64,000 bases of DNA. Source: Merdiplasma sp905207905. Its GTDB lineage: Bacteria > Bacillota > Clostridia > Lachnospirales > Lachnospiraceae. A model generated the notes under the pieces. That model was not told the DNA's origin and searched no databases. It worked only from the letters and a program-made list of their open reading frames with translations. A program made the position numbers and the translations under genes. Positions 25,649 through 34,275 of this stretch are shown here, in pieces; the stretch's first letter is position 1; every line of letters starts with the position of its first letter. The stretch spans positions 1-64,000 of the forward strand of contig CABRXX010000001.1 in the NCBI GenBank assembly GCA_902475025.1, given 5' to 3'.

Positions 25649-26254
25649 ATGATTAAAAATATTGTGTTTGATATGGGAAACGTGCTGGTTCGGTACAATG
25701 GAAGAAAAGTCTGTGAACACTATCTGAATAATGAGGAGGATTTACAGCAGGTGCTGACCGGAGTGTTCGTTTCCCCGGAATGGGTAATGTTGGATATGGG
25801 GCTTTTGACGGATGAGCAGGCATTAAAGCAGATGTGCAGTCGTTTGCCGGAGCGCCTTCATGAGGCGGCGGCTCTTTGCCTGAGGGATTGGGACAAATAT
25901 AATATGTGGCCCATAGAAGAGATGGAGCCGTTGATCCGGGAGCTGAAGGCAAAAGGCTTCGGATTGTATGTGTGTTCCAATGCAGCCATTCGATTGAAAG
26001 ATATTTATCGGGAACTATTACCGGCAGTGGAGTGCTTTGACGGAGTATTGTTTTCCGCGGAAGTGAAGTGTATGAAGCCTCAGAAGGAAATGTATGAGCA
26101 TCTGTTTGAACGCTTTTGTCTGAAACCGGAGGAGTGCTATTTTGTGGATGATCTGCCTTTGAATATCGAGGGCGGCAGAGCCTGCGGCATGGAGGGTTAC
26201 TGTTTTGCAGATGCAGATGTGACAAGGCTGCGGGAGGCGCTGCTGAAACTGTGA
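25649..26254 (+). CDS. HAD-superfamily hydrolase, YihX-like phosphatase
   Basis: The 201-residue protein fits the HAD subfamily I small-cap phosphatases. Motif I is FDMGNVLVRY, motif II CSNA (about residue 110), motif III lysine in KCMKPQKEMYEHL, and motif IV YFVDDLPLNIEGGRACGM with the metal-binding Asp pair. Homologues dephosphorylate small phosphosugars such as glucose 1-phosphate or act as housekeeping phosphatases; the substrate cannot be predicted. The ATG at 25649 follows AGAGGAT. It is followed at 25 bp by the DUF6483 gene and probably forms a two-gene unit. Confidence 0.88.
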   Translation: MIKNIVFDMGNVLVRYNGRKVCEHYLNNEEDLQQVLTGVFVSPEWVMLDMGLLTDEQALKQMCSRLPERLHEAAALCLRDWDKYNMWPIEEMEPLIRELKAKGFGLYVCSNAAIRLKDIYRELLPAVECFDGVLFSAEVKCMKPQKEMYEHLFERFCLKPEECYFVDDLPLNIEGGRACGMEGYCFADADVTRLREALLKL

Positions 26255-26279
26255 CCGGACAGAAGGGAAGGTTATGGGC

Positions 26280-26675
26280 ATGTATGTGGAGAAGGATTAC
26301 ATTATGCGGATCATACATGAAGTGATCCGCACGCTCTTTAAACTGCTGTGCAATGTGGATATCGACAGGCCAGAGATGGAGCAGATTCCGAAAGAGGTGG
26401 AGGAGGCCTTCCTTCCCTGGAAAGACAGGATCGATGCGGGGCAGATCAATGAGGCGGAAAATCTGATGGTGGATGGGATGAAAGCAAACAGCCGGAGGGA
26501 CTTTCTCTGTGCGCTTTTGTTTTATGATTATTTAAACAAAAAGGAGGAAGCGTTTTTAAAGGCTCATCAGTATACCAGACAGGAGATCCGGGAAGGGTTA
26601 AGCTATGCCATTGGTTTTTTTGGCTATGAAAGTATGGCTGAGGCCTTTCTGGAGGAGCTGGATGATGGGGAGTAG
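26280..26675 (+). CDS. DUF6483-like small protein
   Basis: The 131-residue protein begins MYVEKDYIMRIIHEVIRTLFKL, an N-terminus I associate with a small uncharacterised Lachnospiraceae family (DUF6483). It is predicted all-helical and acidic, resembling a TPR-like helical bundle, with no catalytic motif. I prefer the ATG at 26280 (8 nt after GGGAAGG) over the ATG at 26274, which is too close to the ribosome site. It lies just downstream of the HAD phosphatase gene. Confidence 0.65.
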   Translation: MYVEKDYIMRIIHEVIRTLFKLLCNVDIDRPEMEQIPKEVEEAFLPWKDRIDAGQINEAENLMVDGMKANSRRDFLCALLFYDYLNKKEEAFLKAHQYTRQEIREGLSYAIGFFGYESMAEAFLEELDDGE

Positions 26676-26809
26676 GAAAGAAACGGCAATGCAATCATGG
26701 TACCAGGGAAAGATTGTGGAAGCACGGAACAGGCCGTGTGTATTATAGTTGGGGATGGACTCCAGCATCATGATAGGATCATAAACAGAAAAAGAAAGCG
26801 GGGGTTTTT

Positions 26810-28195
26810 ATGAAAAAACTGTTGAAAAATGGATGGGTAGTAAACGGAAATGGAGTGAAAAAGCAGGATATTCTGCTTGACGGGGAACGGATCGCAGCCA
26901 TGGGAAGCCTGACGGAGGAGGCAGATGAGGTGGTGGATCTGACGGGGAGGTATGTGTTCCCCGGATTTATTGACGGTCATACCCATTTTGATTTGGAGGT
27001 ATCCGGTACAGTGACAGCGGATGATTTTGCCACCGGAACCAGGGCGGCTCTGGCAGGGGGAACCACGGTGATCATTGATTTTGCCACTCAGAATAAAGGC
27101 GAGTCCCTGAAGGAAGCTTATGAAAACTGGGAGAAAAAGGCGGCCAGAGGCTGTTCCTGCGACTATGGCTTTCACATGGCCATTTCAGACTGGAATGATC
27201 AGGTAAAAGAAGAGATTCCGGATATGATGAACTTGGGCATCACCAGTTTCAAACTGTACATGACTTACCCGGCCATGCGGCTGGATGACGGACAGCTGTG
27301 TGAGGTGATTCGGGAACTGAAGAAATACGGCTGTTTTGCAGGGGTACACTGTGAGAATGCGGATCTTATTGACGCAAATATCCGTCAGGCCAGGGCGGAA
27401 GGACGGCTGGGACCGGAGAATCATCCCAAGGTACGTCCGGCAGAGCTGGAGGCGGAGGCGGTTCATCGGCTGATGGTAATCGCCGGACAGGCAAAGGCTC
27501 CTGTTATGGTGGTGCATACGACTGGAGAGCTGGCTTTGGAGGAGATCAAGCGGGCCAGAGAGAGAGGACAGACGGTGTATGCGGAGACCTGTCCTCAGTA
27601 TCTTCTGTTGGATAAGACTGTGTTTGAGAAACCGGATTTTGAGGCTGCAAAATATATCTGCTCTCCGCCCATGAGAGAAAAAGAAAACCAGCAGTACCTG
27701 TGGAATGCGATTCAGGAGGGCCAGATCGATACCGTTGCCACGGATCACTGCAGCTTTACCATGGAACAAAAAAGAATGGGAGAAGCAGACTTTTCTAAAA
27801 TACCCAATGGAATGCCCGGGGTGGAAAACAGAGGAGAGCTGCTGTTTCAATATGGCGTGCTGGAAAAACGCATTACTCCGGAGCGGATGTGCCAGGTGCT
27901 TGCGGAGAATCCGGCAAAGCTGTATGGTCTGTACCCGAAAAAGGGAATTCTGGCGCCGGGCAGCGATGGGGATATTGTAGTGTTAAATCCCAAGAAGCCT
28001 TCAGTCATCACAGCCAAAGCTCAGCACTACAATATGGACTACTCTCCCTATGAAGGCTTTGCACTGGAGGGGAGCATTGAGCAGGTTTACCTTCGGGGAC
28101 AGCTGGCAGTGCAGGATGGACAGATCCTTCTGGAAAAGGGAGGAAACTATTTAAAACGAGGTCTGCCGGCATACGAAAGGAAGGAACAGGCCTGA
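26810..28195 (+). CDS. hydA: Dihydropyrimidinase / hydantoinase
   Basis: Cyclic amidohydrolase opening dihydropyrimidine or hydantoin rings. The 461-residue product has the metal motif GFIDGHTHFD (His57, His59), the GTTVIIDFATQ strand, the carboxylated-lysine block ITSFKLYMTYP, later His ligands in GVHCENAD and VVHTTGE, and the Asp in TVATDHCSFT. Length and order are standard for D-hydantoinase/dihydropyrimidinase. A GGGGG ribosome-like site precedes the ATG. Its neighbours yqeB/yqeC suggest nucleobase degradation, since selenium-molybdenum hydroxylases often accompany dihydropyrimidinase-type genes in Clostridia, but the link here is inference. Confidence 0.9.
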   Translation: MKKLLKNGWVVNGNGVKKQDILLDGERIAAMGSLTEEADEVVDLTGRYVFPGFIDGHTHFDLEVSGTVTADDFATGTRAALAGGTTVIIDFATQNKGESLKEAYENWEKKAARGCSCDYGFHMAISDWNDQVKEEIPDMMNLGITSFKLYMTYPAMRLDDGQLCEVIRELKKYGCFAGVHCENADLIDANIRQARAEGRLGPENHPKVRPAELEAEAVHRLMVIAGQAKAPVMVVHTTGELALEEIKRARERGQTVYAETCPQYLLLDKTVFEKPDFEAAKYICSPPMREKENQQYLWNAIQEGQIDTVATDHCSFTMEQKRMGEADFSKIPNGMPGVENRGELLFQYGVLEKRITPERMCQVLAENPAKLYGLYPKKGILAPGSDGDIVVLNPKKPSVITAKAQHYNMDYSPYEGFALEGSIEQVYLRGQLAVQDGQILLEKGGNYLKRGLPAYERKEQA

Positions 28196-28332
28196 GAGAA
28201 TGAGCAGAGATGAGGCCGGCAGTATGCGCAGTGCGGCCATAACAGCTGGAAACGGCTATTATGTGAGTACTGCTTTCTGGATACAAATGCCGATTCAGAA
28301 CAGAAATTTTTGGGAAAAACGAGGAGAAAGTC

Positions 28333-29382
28333 ATGAAAATTGAAAATGAAGAAAAGTATATTGACTACATTTTAGATGTGACATCCCGGCTGCTATCAGT
28401 GGACAGTCCCAGTGGCTACACAGAAGATGCTGCGGAATTTGTGAAAAATGAATTTATTTCCCTTGGGTATCAGCCGGAGCTGACAAAAAAAGGAGGCGTG
28501 CTGGTAAGCCTGGGAGGCATTGACACAGCCAATGCCATTCTTCTGGAGGCCCATGTGGATACGCTGGGAGCTATGGTTGCGGAGATCAAGTCCAATGGAA
28601 ATCTGCGGCTCACGAATATCGGGGGCATGAATGCCAATAATGCAGAGGCAGAAAACTGCCGGGTTATGACCCGGTTTGACGGGGTATATGAGGGAACCTT
28701 CCAGATGAATAATGCTTCCGTTCATGTGAACGGGGAGTACAGCAAAACAGAGCGAAGCTACGATACCATGGAACTGGTGCTGGATGAGCGGGTAGAATCA
28801 AAGGAGGATACAGAGAAGTTAGGCATCTGTCCGGGAGACTTTGTCTGCTTTGATCCGAGAACCAGGATTACGGAGAAAGGATATATTAAGAGCCGTTTTC
28901 TGGATGATAAGTTAAGCGTTGGTATTCTCCTTGGCTTTGCAAAATATCTTCAGGAAGAAAATATCTGTCAGGATCGGGCTGTGTACGTACATGTGACGGT
29001 GTATGAGGAAGTGGGGCACGGCGGTTCCGCTTCTGTGCCGGATGGCGTGACAGAAGCCATCTCTGTGGATATGGGCTGCGTGGGAGACGGTCTTCAGTGC
29101 AGAGAGCATCAGGTGTCCATCTGTGCAAAAGACAGCGGCGGTCCCTACGATTACCAGGTAGTTACCGGACTGATCCAGGCGGCAAAAAATATGGAAGCAG
29201 ATTATGCGGTGGATGTGTATCCTTACTACGGCTCCGATGTGGAAGCCACACTCCGGGCAGGATATGATATCCGCCACGGTCTGATCGGCGCCGGAGTTTA
29301 TGCCTCCCATGGTTATGAGAGAAGCCACCGGGACGGAGTGAAAAATACCTGGCGGGTTTTGGTAGGATACTGCGCGGAGTAA
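28333..29382 (+). CDS. M42-family metallopeptidase
   Basis: A 349-residue cytoplasmic aminopeptidase of the tetrahedral M42 group. Visible features: SPSGYTEDAAEFVKNEF, the zinc His in LEAHVDTLGAMV, the bridging Asp region KSRFLDDKLSVGILL, the catalytic Glu pair in VYEEVGHGGSAS, and a late zinc His in YASHGYERSHRDG. M42 enzymes trim peptides from the N-terminus and some act on other amides. It follows hydA by 137 bp and may be co-transcribed, although no functional connection is established. GAGGAG lies upstream of the ATG. Confidence 0.88.
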   Translation: MKIENEEKYIDYILDVTSRLLSVDSPSGYTEDAAEFVKNEFISLGYQPELTKKGGVLVSLGGIDTANAILLEAHVDTLGAMVAEIKSNGNLRLTNIGGMNANNAEAENCRVMTRFDGVYEGTFQMNNASVHVNGEYSKTERSYDTMELVLDERVESKEDTEKLGICPGDFVCFDPRTRITEKGYIKSRFLDDKLSVGILLGFAKYLQEENICQDRAVYVHVTVYEEVGHGGSASVPDGVTEAISVDMGCVGDGLQCREHQVSICAKDSGGPYDYQVVTGLIQAAKNMEADYAVDVYPYYGSDVEATLRAGYDIRHGLIGAGVYASHGYERSHRDGVKNTWRVLVGYCAE

Positions 29383-29448
29383 AGGAAAATAAAAGAGACA
29401 TAAAACGTCTGCATTTGTATGCCAAGACCTAACAGGTACTGATCTTAT

Positions 29449-29575
29449 AAAAAGCGCTGCTGTAAAATACAGTCGGTGATATTTTTTCGGCGGTTCTCAA
29501 TCGGAAAACCTCTTGGTTTTCCGGGGAGGAGTCTCCGAAAATCTACCGGGATTCGTATTTGCAGCAGCGTTCTGT
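29449..29575. repeat. Dispersed palindrome family A, copy 3
   Basis: AAAAAGCGCTGCTGTAAAAT at the left pairs with GTATTTGCAGCAGCGTTCTG at the right. The interior has the family order: a CGGTGAT block, an inner hairpin CGGAAAACC-TCTT-GGTTTTCCG, then CCGAAAATCTACCGGGATTC. It fills the gap between the convergent M42 and DUF402 genes and probably terminates both. Confidence 0.75.
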
Positions 29576-29576
29576 T

Positions 29577-30056
29577 TTATGTCTCATAATCTTCAATATA
29601 TTTTTGCAGTTTTGGAAAGGCGCCTTTGTAGATCAGGGAAAGCAGTTTATCCAGATGCCGCAGGGCAGTCTGAAGTTCTTCTGAGCTGATCAGGCGGTCT
29701 CTAAGAGCGTCGGCCATCTCATCTAAGTCTACCACCCTTACAAAGCCGTCGGGATAGATGATCACATCTGCCAGAAGATCGGTAAATACATAAGTATTTG
29801 TTTCCGCATCATAGGTGTGGGAGATAATGTCGCAGTACCAGCTGATGAGCTGATTATCATGGTCATAAAATTTGCTTACTTTGAAGCCTCTTTCAAGAAA
29901 GTAGCAGGAATAGCCATGATGCAGAGTTTTTTTGGGATGGAGGGTGTTCCATTTGGTAATGATCACCTCCGGATCCTGGTGCAGGATGATATCATCTTTC
30001 AGAAATACACACTCATTGGGAATAAGACGCTTGCGGTACAGTTTTAAATCCTCCAT
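29577..30056 (-). CDS. DUF402-family protein
   Basis: A 159-residue protein of the DUF402/FomD-like family, whose characterised members hydrolyse nucleotide-linked phosphates or phosphonates using a metal-binding acidic site. Here the family core is KFYDHDNQLISWYCDII, followed by TDLLADVIIYPDGFVRVVDLDEM, with conserved Asp residues. The N-terminal LYRKRLIPNECVFLKDDIIL strand is typical. The ATG at 30056 is preceded by AAAGGAGGG. It is a single gene on the minus strand between two convergent or divergent plus-strand units. Confidence 0.82.
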   Translation of the reverse strand: MEDLKLYRKRLIPNECVFLKDDIILHQDPEVIITKWNTLHPKKTLHHGYSCYFLERGFKVSKFYDHDNQLISWYCDIISHTYDAETNTYVFTDLLADVIIYPDGFVRVVDLDEMADALRDRLISSEELQTALRHLDKLLSLIYKGAFPKLQKYIEDYET

Positions 30057-30389
30057 GGGAAGCCCTCCTTTGTGATGGGGAGAAGCAGCAGCCTGCCTTT
30101 CGTAAAGTATTGGTATGATTATAGCAAAGGTTTGGTAAAAAGTCTATGAGAGTATGAGGAGAAAGTGGATAAAAAGACAGTTGAAAGGAAAATAAAAAGC
30201 AGCTGAAGAAGAGCGGAAAGAGAACCAAGGAACAGTCCAAAAACAGCTACAGGAAGGCAGTCCCATCAGCGCAGAAGAGTTGGCTCATAGAAAAACCTGT
30301 ACAGAGGCGGAGTACAGACAGAGAAAATGGAAAAAGAAAAGATGGAAGTTGCTTTTGCGCTTCACAAAAAAGAAAAATAGGGAGCTGTC

Positions 30390-30418
30390 TTGTGCAGGAT
30401 GATTATTGGTGATAGAAT
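30390..30418 (+). promoter_or_regulatory. Promoter of the first PfkB kinase gene
   Basis: TTGTGC (30390-30395), 17 bp, TAGAAT (30413-30418), 29 bp before the ATG. The rest of the 30057-30446 gap is A- and G-rich; I see no gene or strong secondary structure in it. Confidence 0.65.
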
Positions 30419-30446
30419 AGAAAAAACGATATAAAGGAGCAAGGGG

Positions 30447-31337
30447 ATGAAGGTATTAAATTTTGGGTCTTTAAATGTAGACTATGTGTATTCGGTGGAA
30501 CATATTGTACAGGGAGGGGAGACGATTTCCTCTTCTAAGATGGAGGTATTCAGCGGCGGAAAAGGATTGAATCAGTCCATTGCTCTGGCAAAGGCAGGAG
30601 CGCCGGTGTATCATGCAGGACAGATCGGAGAGGATGGAGATATTCTTCTGGATACCTGTAAGGAGAACGGGGTGGATGTTACCTACGTCCGGAAGCTGGA
30701 TGCCAAGGGAGGCCACACCATTATTCAGGTGGATGCCAATGGACAGAACTGCATCATTCTCTATGGCGGAACCAATCAGATGATCAAAAAAGAATATGTG
30801 GATGAGGTGCTGGCGAATTTTGAAAAGGATGATTTTCTGATTTTGCAGAACGAAGTGAATCAGCTGGATTATATCATTGATCAGGCTTATGAGCGGGGAA
30901 TGAAGATTGTGCTGAATCCCTCACCCTTTGATGATAAGCTGAAAGCCTGCGATCTGAGTAAGATCTACCTTTTTATGCTGAACGAGATTGAAGGAGAGCA
31001 GTTTACCGGGTATTCTGATAAGGATGAGATTTTGACCCATCTGGCAGAACAGTTCCCGGCGGCCCGTTTTGTGCTTACACTGGGAAGCGATGGAGCAGTT
31101 TACTATGATGGAAAAGAAAAGGTATTTCAGGATATTTTCAAGGTAAAAGCGGTAGATACCACTGCAGCGGGAGATACCTTCACGGGATTTTTTATTGCTT
31201 CTGTGATCGAAGGGGCTTCTGTGGCAGAGGCGCTGCGGACTGCAGCCAAAGCCTCTTCCATTGCTGTTTCCCGTCCGGGAGCAGCGCCTTCCATTCCTAC
31301 TATGGAGGAAGTAAAGCAGGGGCTGGCCAAGAAGTGA
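30447..31337 (+). CDS. PfkB/ribokinase-family carbohydrate kinase (copy 1)
   Basis: A 296-residue sugar kinase starting MKVLNFGSLNVDYVY, with the sugar-binding GGKGLNQSIALAKAG (signature 1), ILYGGTNQ, and the anion hole and catalytic base in VDTTAAGDTFTGFF (signature 2; the usual GAGD reads AAGD), then SRPGAAPSIP. It phosphorylates a sugar or nucleoside whose identity is not evident. It is clearly paralogous to the kinase at 43471, about two-thirds identical by eye. galT follows 145 bp later in the same direction, suggesting a shared role in hexose handling. AAAGGAG precedes the ATG. Confidence 0.9.
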   Translation: MKVLNFGSLNVDYVYSVEHIVQGGETISSSKMEVFSGGKGLNQSIALAKAGAPVYHAGQIGEDGDILLDTCKENGVDVTYVRKLDAKGGHTIIQVDANGQNCIILYGGTNQMIKKEYVDEVLANFEKDDFLILQNEVNQLDYIIDQAYERGMKIVLNPSPFDDKLKACDLSKIYLFMLNEIEGEQFTGYSDKDEILTHLAEQFPAARFVLTLGSDGAVYYDGKEKVFQDIFKVKAVDTTAAGDTFTGFFIASVIEGASVAEALRTAAKASSIAVSRPGAAPSIPTMEEVKQGLAKK

Positions 31338-31482
31338 CTTGGGGGATGAAGTAAGGAGCATTTCAGAAAACAAACCAGAAAACAGTCCAGAAAATGGAGT
31401 GGCACAAAAGACGAGCGCAGGGAACGGATGGCAGATCATAGGGAAGCCTTCCGCCCTAAAAAGAAATAGTAAAGGAGATATT

Positions 31483-33006
31483 ATGGTACAGGAAGCGATT
31501 GCAAAGCTGGTTCAGTACGGACTGGCAACAGGATTGATTGAGGAGGCAGACAGACTGTATACTGCCAACCGTTTGCTGGAGATGTTGAAAATTGATTCTC
31601 TGGAGGAAGAGGCAGAAGCAGCGATCATGAAGTTTGATCCCGCAGATCAGAGCATTGTGGGAGAACTGGAGACGATTTTAGGTCAGCTGTGTGATTACGG
31701 CTATGAGGCAGGTTTGCTGGAAGAGAATACTGTGGGATACCGGGATCTGTTTGATACCAAGCTGATGGGAGCGCTGGTGGACCGTCCCTCCAATATGATC
31801 CGGAAATTTTATGATCTGTATGCCAAGAGCCCGGAGGAAGCTACTGATTACTATTACAAATTCAGCCAGGATACGGATTATATCCGCCGCTATCGGATCG
31901 TGAAAGACCGGAAGTGGATCGCGCCTACCGAGTACGGTGAGCTGGATATTACCATTAATCTGTCCAAGCCGGAGAAGGATCCAAAGGCTATTGCCGCAGC
32001 CAAGCTGGCAAAACAGACTTCCTATCCCAAGTGTCTTCTGTGCCCGGAAAATGAAGGGTATGCAGGCCGCTTAAATCATCCGGCCAGAGAAAACCACAGG
32101 ATCATTCCTGTGACCATCAATAACAGCAACTGGTTTTTCCAGTATTCTCCCTATGTGTACTATAATGAGCACTGCATTGTGTTTAACAGTCAGCATGTGC
32201 CTATGAAGATCGAGCGGGCTACCTTTGGTAAGCTTCTTGATTTTGTGCGGCAGTTCCCCCACTATTTTGTGGGATCCAATGCAGACCTGCCTATCGTGGG
32301 AGGTTCTATTCTGACCCATGATCATTTTCAGGGAGGCCACTATGAGTTTGCTATGGCCAAGGCGCCGGTGGAGACAGAACTCACCATTCCCGGTTTTGAG
32401 GATGTAAAGGCGGGTATTGTAAAATGGCCTATGTCTGTGATCCGCATCAGCAGTCCGGATACAGATCGTCTCATTGATCTGGCAGACAAGATTCTTCTGG
32501 CCTGGAGAGGCTATACCGATGAGGCGGCCTTCATTTACGCAGAGACAGAGGGAGAACCCCACAACACCATTACTCCCATTGCCAGAAAACGGGGAGAGAA
32601 TTTTGAGATGGATCTGGTGCTGCGCAATAACATTACTACGAAGGAGCATCCCTTAGGGGTTTATCATCCGCATGCAGAGCTGCATCACATCAAAAAGGAA
32701 AATATTGGCTTGATTGAGGTTATGGGACTGGCAGTTTTGCCTGCCCGGCTGAAGGATGAGGTGGAAGGCCTGAAGGCTGCCATTCTGGAAGGCAGAGACA
32801 TCCGGAAGGATGAGGTTCTGGAGAAACATGCAGACTGGGTGGATGAGATCAAACAGAAGTATCCTTCCATCACAGAGGAGAATGTAGAAAAGATCCTTCA
32901 GGATGAGATCGGCCTGGTATTTGCCAAGGTGCTGGAGCACGCAGGGGTTTATAAGCGGACTCCGGAGGGCAAGGCGGCGTTTTTGCGGTTTGTGGAGAGC
33001 TTGTAA
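31483..33006 (+). CDS. galT: UTP--hexose-1-phosphate uridylyltransferase, class II
   Basis: Transfers UMP to hexose 1-phosphate in the Leloir pathway. The 507-residue product is the Firmicutes class II type: DRPSNMIRKFYDLY, CLLCPENEGYAGR, VIPVTINNSNWFFQYSPYVYYNEHC (quoted in part), GGSILTHDHFQGGHYEFAM with the active-site His region, and a long C-terminal part. The ATG at 31483 follows AAAGGAG; the frame is open upstream for 48 codons but that part is low-complexity. No galK or galE is in the window. The transcript ends at the terminator at 33122-33160. Confidence 0.94.
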   Translation: MVQEAIAKLVQYGLATGLIEEADRLYTANRLLEMLKIDSLEEEAEAAIMKFDPADQSIVGELETILGQLCDYGYEAGLLEENTVGYRDLFDTKLMGALVDRPSNMIRKFYDLYAKSPEEATDYYYKFSQDTDYIRRYRIVKDRKWIAPTEYGELDITINLSKPEKDPKAIAAAKLAKQTSYPKCLLCPENEGYAGRLNHPARENHRIIPVTINNSNWFFQYSPYVYYNEHCIVFNSQHVPMKIERATFGKLLDFVRQFPHYFVGSNADLPIVGGSILTHDHFQGGHYEFAMAKAPVETELTIPGFEDVKAGIVKWPMSVIRISSPDTDRLIDLADKILLAWRGYTDEAAFIYAETEGEPHNTITPIARKRGENFEMDLVLRNNITTKEHPLGVYHPHAELHHIKKENIGLIEVMGLAVLPARLKDEVEGLKAAILEGRDIRKDEVLEKHADWVDEIKQKYPSITEENVEKILQDEIGLVFAKVLEHAGVYKRTPEGKAAFLRFVESL

Positions 33007-33026
33007 GACAGCAATATCCCGATCCT

Positions 33027-33072
33027 CAACATTCGTGTACAAAGAACGCTACGATTTTGTAAACGGATGCTG
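33027..33072. repeat. Dispersed hairpin family D, copy 3
   Basis: CAACATTCGTGTACAAA (33027-33043) and TTTGTAAACGGATGCTG (33056-33072) form an imperfect hairpin with loop GAACGCTACGAT, closely matching the arms and loop of the hairpin at 43207-43249. No T-run follows it. Confidence 0.55.
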
Positions 33073-33121
33073 GGGTTGGAAATATAGGAGAGAAAATAAA
33101 AAATAGATAAAGTAAGAATGC

Positions 33122-33160
33122 AAAAAGAGCTGAGAATTTGAGAGATTCTTAGCTCTTTTT
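33122..33160 (+). terminator. Terminator after galT
   Basis: AAAAAGAGCTGAGAAT (33122-33137) pairs with ATTCTTAGCTCTTTTT (33145-33160) across a 7-base loop, with A- and T-runs on both sides. It separates galT from the sugar operon. Confidence 0.88.
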
Positions 33161-33171
33161 GTGTGCAGCAA

Positions 33172-33192
33172 TTACGAAACAATGTTTCGTAA
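33172..33192. promoter_or_regulatory. LacI-type operator candidate O1
   Basis: TTACGAAACA-A-TGTTTCGTAA is a perfect 21-bp palindrome with a single central base. Its position, between the galT terminator and an operon carrying its own LacI gene, makes it the likely auxiliary operator. Between O1 and the first gene the sequence is very AT-rich. Confidence 0.75.
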
Positions 33193-33307
33193 CAGTAGAT
33201 CAAAACTGCTTTTAAACATATTTTTAATTAATAAATTTCTAATAGAAGATGATTTTATGATGGAAAAATGTGGAAAATGAAAAACAAAATTATTGAAAAT
33301 GCACAAT

Positions 33308-33328
33308 TTACGAAACAATGTTACTCAT
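33308..33328. promoter_or_regulatory. LacI-type operator candidate O2 over a weak promoter
   Basis: The left half TTACGAAACAATGTT is identical to O1; the right half is degenerate (ACTCAT). Its centre is 136 bp from that of O1, close to 13 helical turns, which would suit DNA looping. A TTGAAA at 33293-33298 could be the -35 of the operon promoter, with O2 covering the -10 region. Confidence 0.6.
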
Positions 33329-33403
33329 TTAGGATTTGAGATAAGAAACAAAGCGAAACTTCAGATTAAATTTTAAGACAAGAAGGGAAAGGAAGGATGA
33401 AAT

Positions 33404-34243
33404 ATGAGAGTAGGATATACTGGCTGGACTTGGATTTCAAATGAACGGGACGACTGGAATCCGATTAATGAGCGCCATAAAGAGAATTTTGAGCAGTTTC
33501 TCAGAGAAGTGTCAGACCTTGGATATGAAACTGTAGAAAATTTTAATTGGATTGCAGATTATTACGCAGACGATATTGAGGGTTTTAAGGAGGTTGTAAA
33601 AAAATATAATCTGAAGTTTGAAAACTTATATTTCTATTTTAGCGATGATCCAGAAAAGGATTATGAAGAGGCTAAGAAATATCTGAAGTTTATGAAAGAA
33701 GTAGATGCGCACTACATGAATATGCAGGGAGTGATGTGGAAAGATACGCCCTTTATCCGTCCTTTAAATGGGGAAACTATTTTAAGCTATGCAAAGCTTT
33801 CTAATAAGATCGGCAAGTTATGCAAAGAATATGGTGTAAAAGCCTGTATGCATCCGCATGCTAACACAGCAGTATTTAAGAAAGAAGAAATTGATCTTTA
33901 CATGGCAAATACAGATCCGGAATATGTATTCCTCTGTATGGACACAGCTCATACTACTTTGGCAGGGATTAACGCGCCGGATCTTATTCGGGAATACGGT
34001 TCGCGGATTGGCTATATGCATCTGAAGGATATTGATTCTGACAGCAGTTTGAACCCGGAATGGCCCATGAAGCGTTTTCGCCCTCTGGGTTGTGGTTGCA
34101 TTGATTTCAGGGCAGTTGTGAGAGAATTAAAAAAAGCAGGGTACGATGATATTCTCTGCGTGGAGCTGGACTATCAGCCTGTCTGCAACTATCGGTCTGC
34201 ACAGATTAGCCGGGACTATCTGCATAATGTATTAGGGTTATAA
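33404..34243 (+). CDS. Sugar phosphate isomerase/epimerase (xylose isomerase-like TIM barrel)
   Basis: A 279-residue AP-endonuclease-2 superfamily protein, like IolE and related sugar epimerases. It starts MRVGYTGWTWISNERDDW. Likely metal ligands lie in VENFNW (Glu), ACMHPHANT, MDTAHTTLAG (Asp and His), GYMHLKDID and LCVELDYQP (C-terminal Glu). Such enzymes isomerise, epimerise or dehydrate sugars and inositols. It is the first gene of the operon after the two operators and the gene is visibly AT-richer than those at 0-33 kb. GGAAAGGAAGG lies upstream. Confidence 0.85.
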   Translation: MRVGYTGWTWISNERDDWNPINERHKENFEQFLREVSDLGYETVENFNWIADYYADDIEGFKEVVKKYNLKFENLYFYFSDDPEKDYEEAKKYLKFMKEVDAHYMNMQGVMWKDTPFIRPLNGETILSYAKLSNKIGKLCKEYGVKACMHPHANTAVFKKEEIDLYMANTDPEYVFLCMDTAHTTLAGINAPDLIREYGSRIGYMHLKDIDSDSSLNPEWPMKRFRPLGCGCIDFRAVVRELKKAGYDDILCVELDYQPVCNYRSAQISRDYLHNVLGL

Positions 34244-34275
34244 AATGAAACTTTAAAACGAACAGGAGGATGTGA

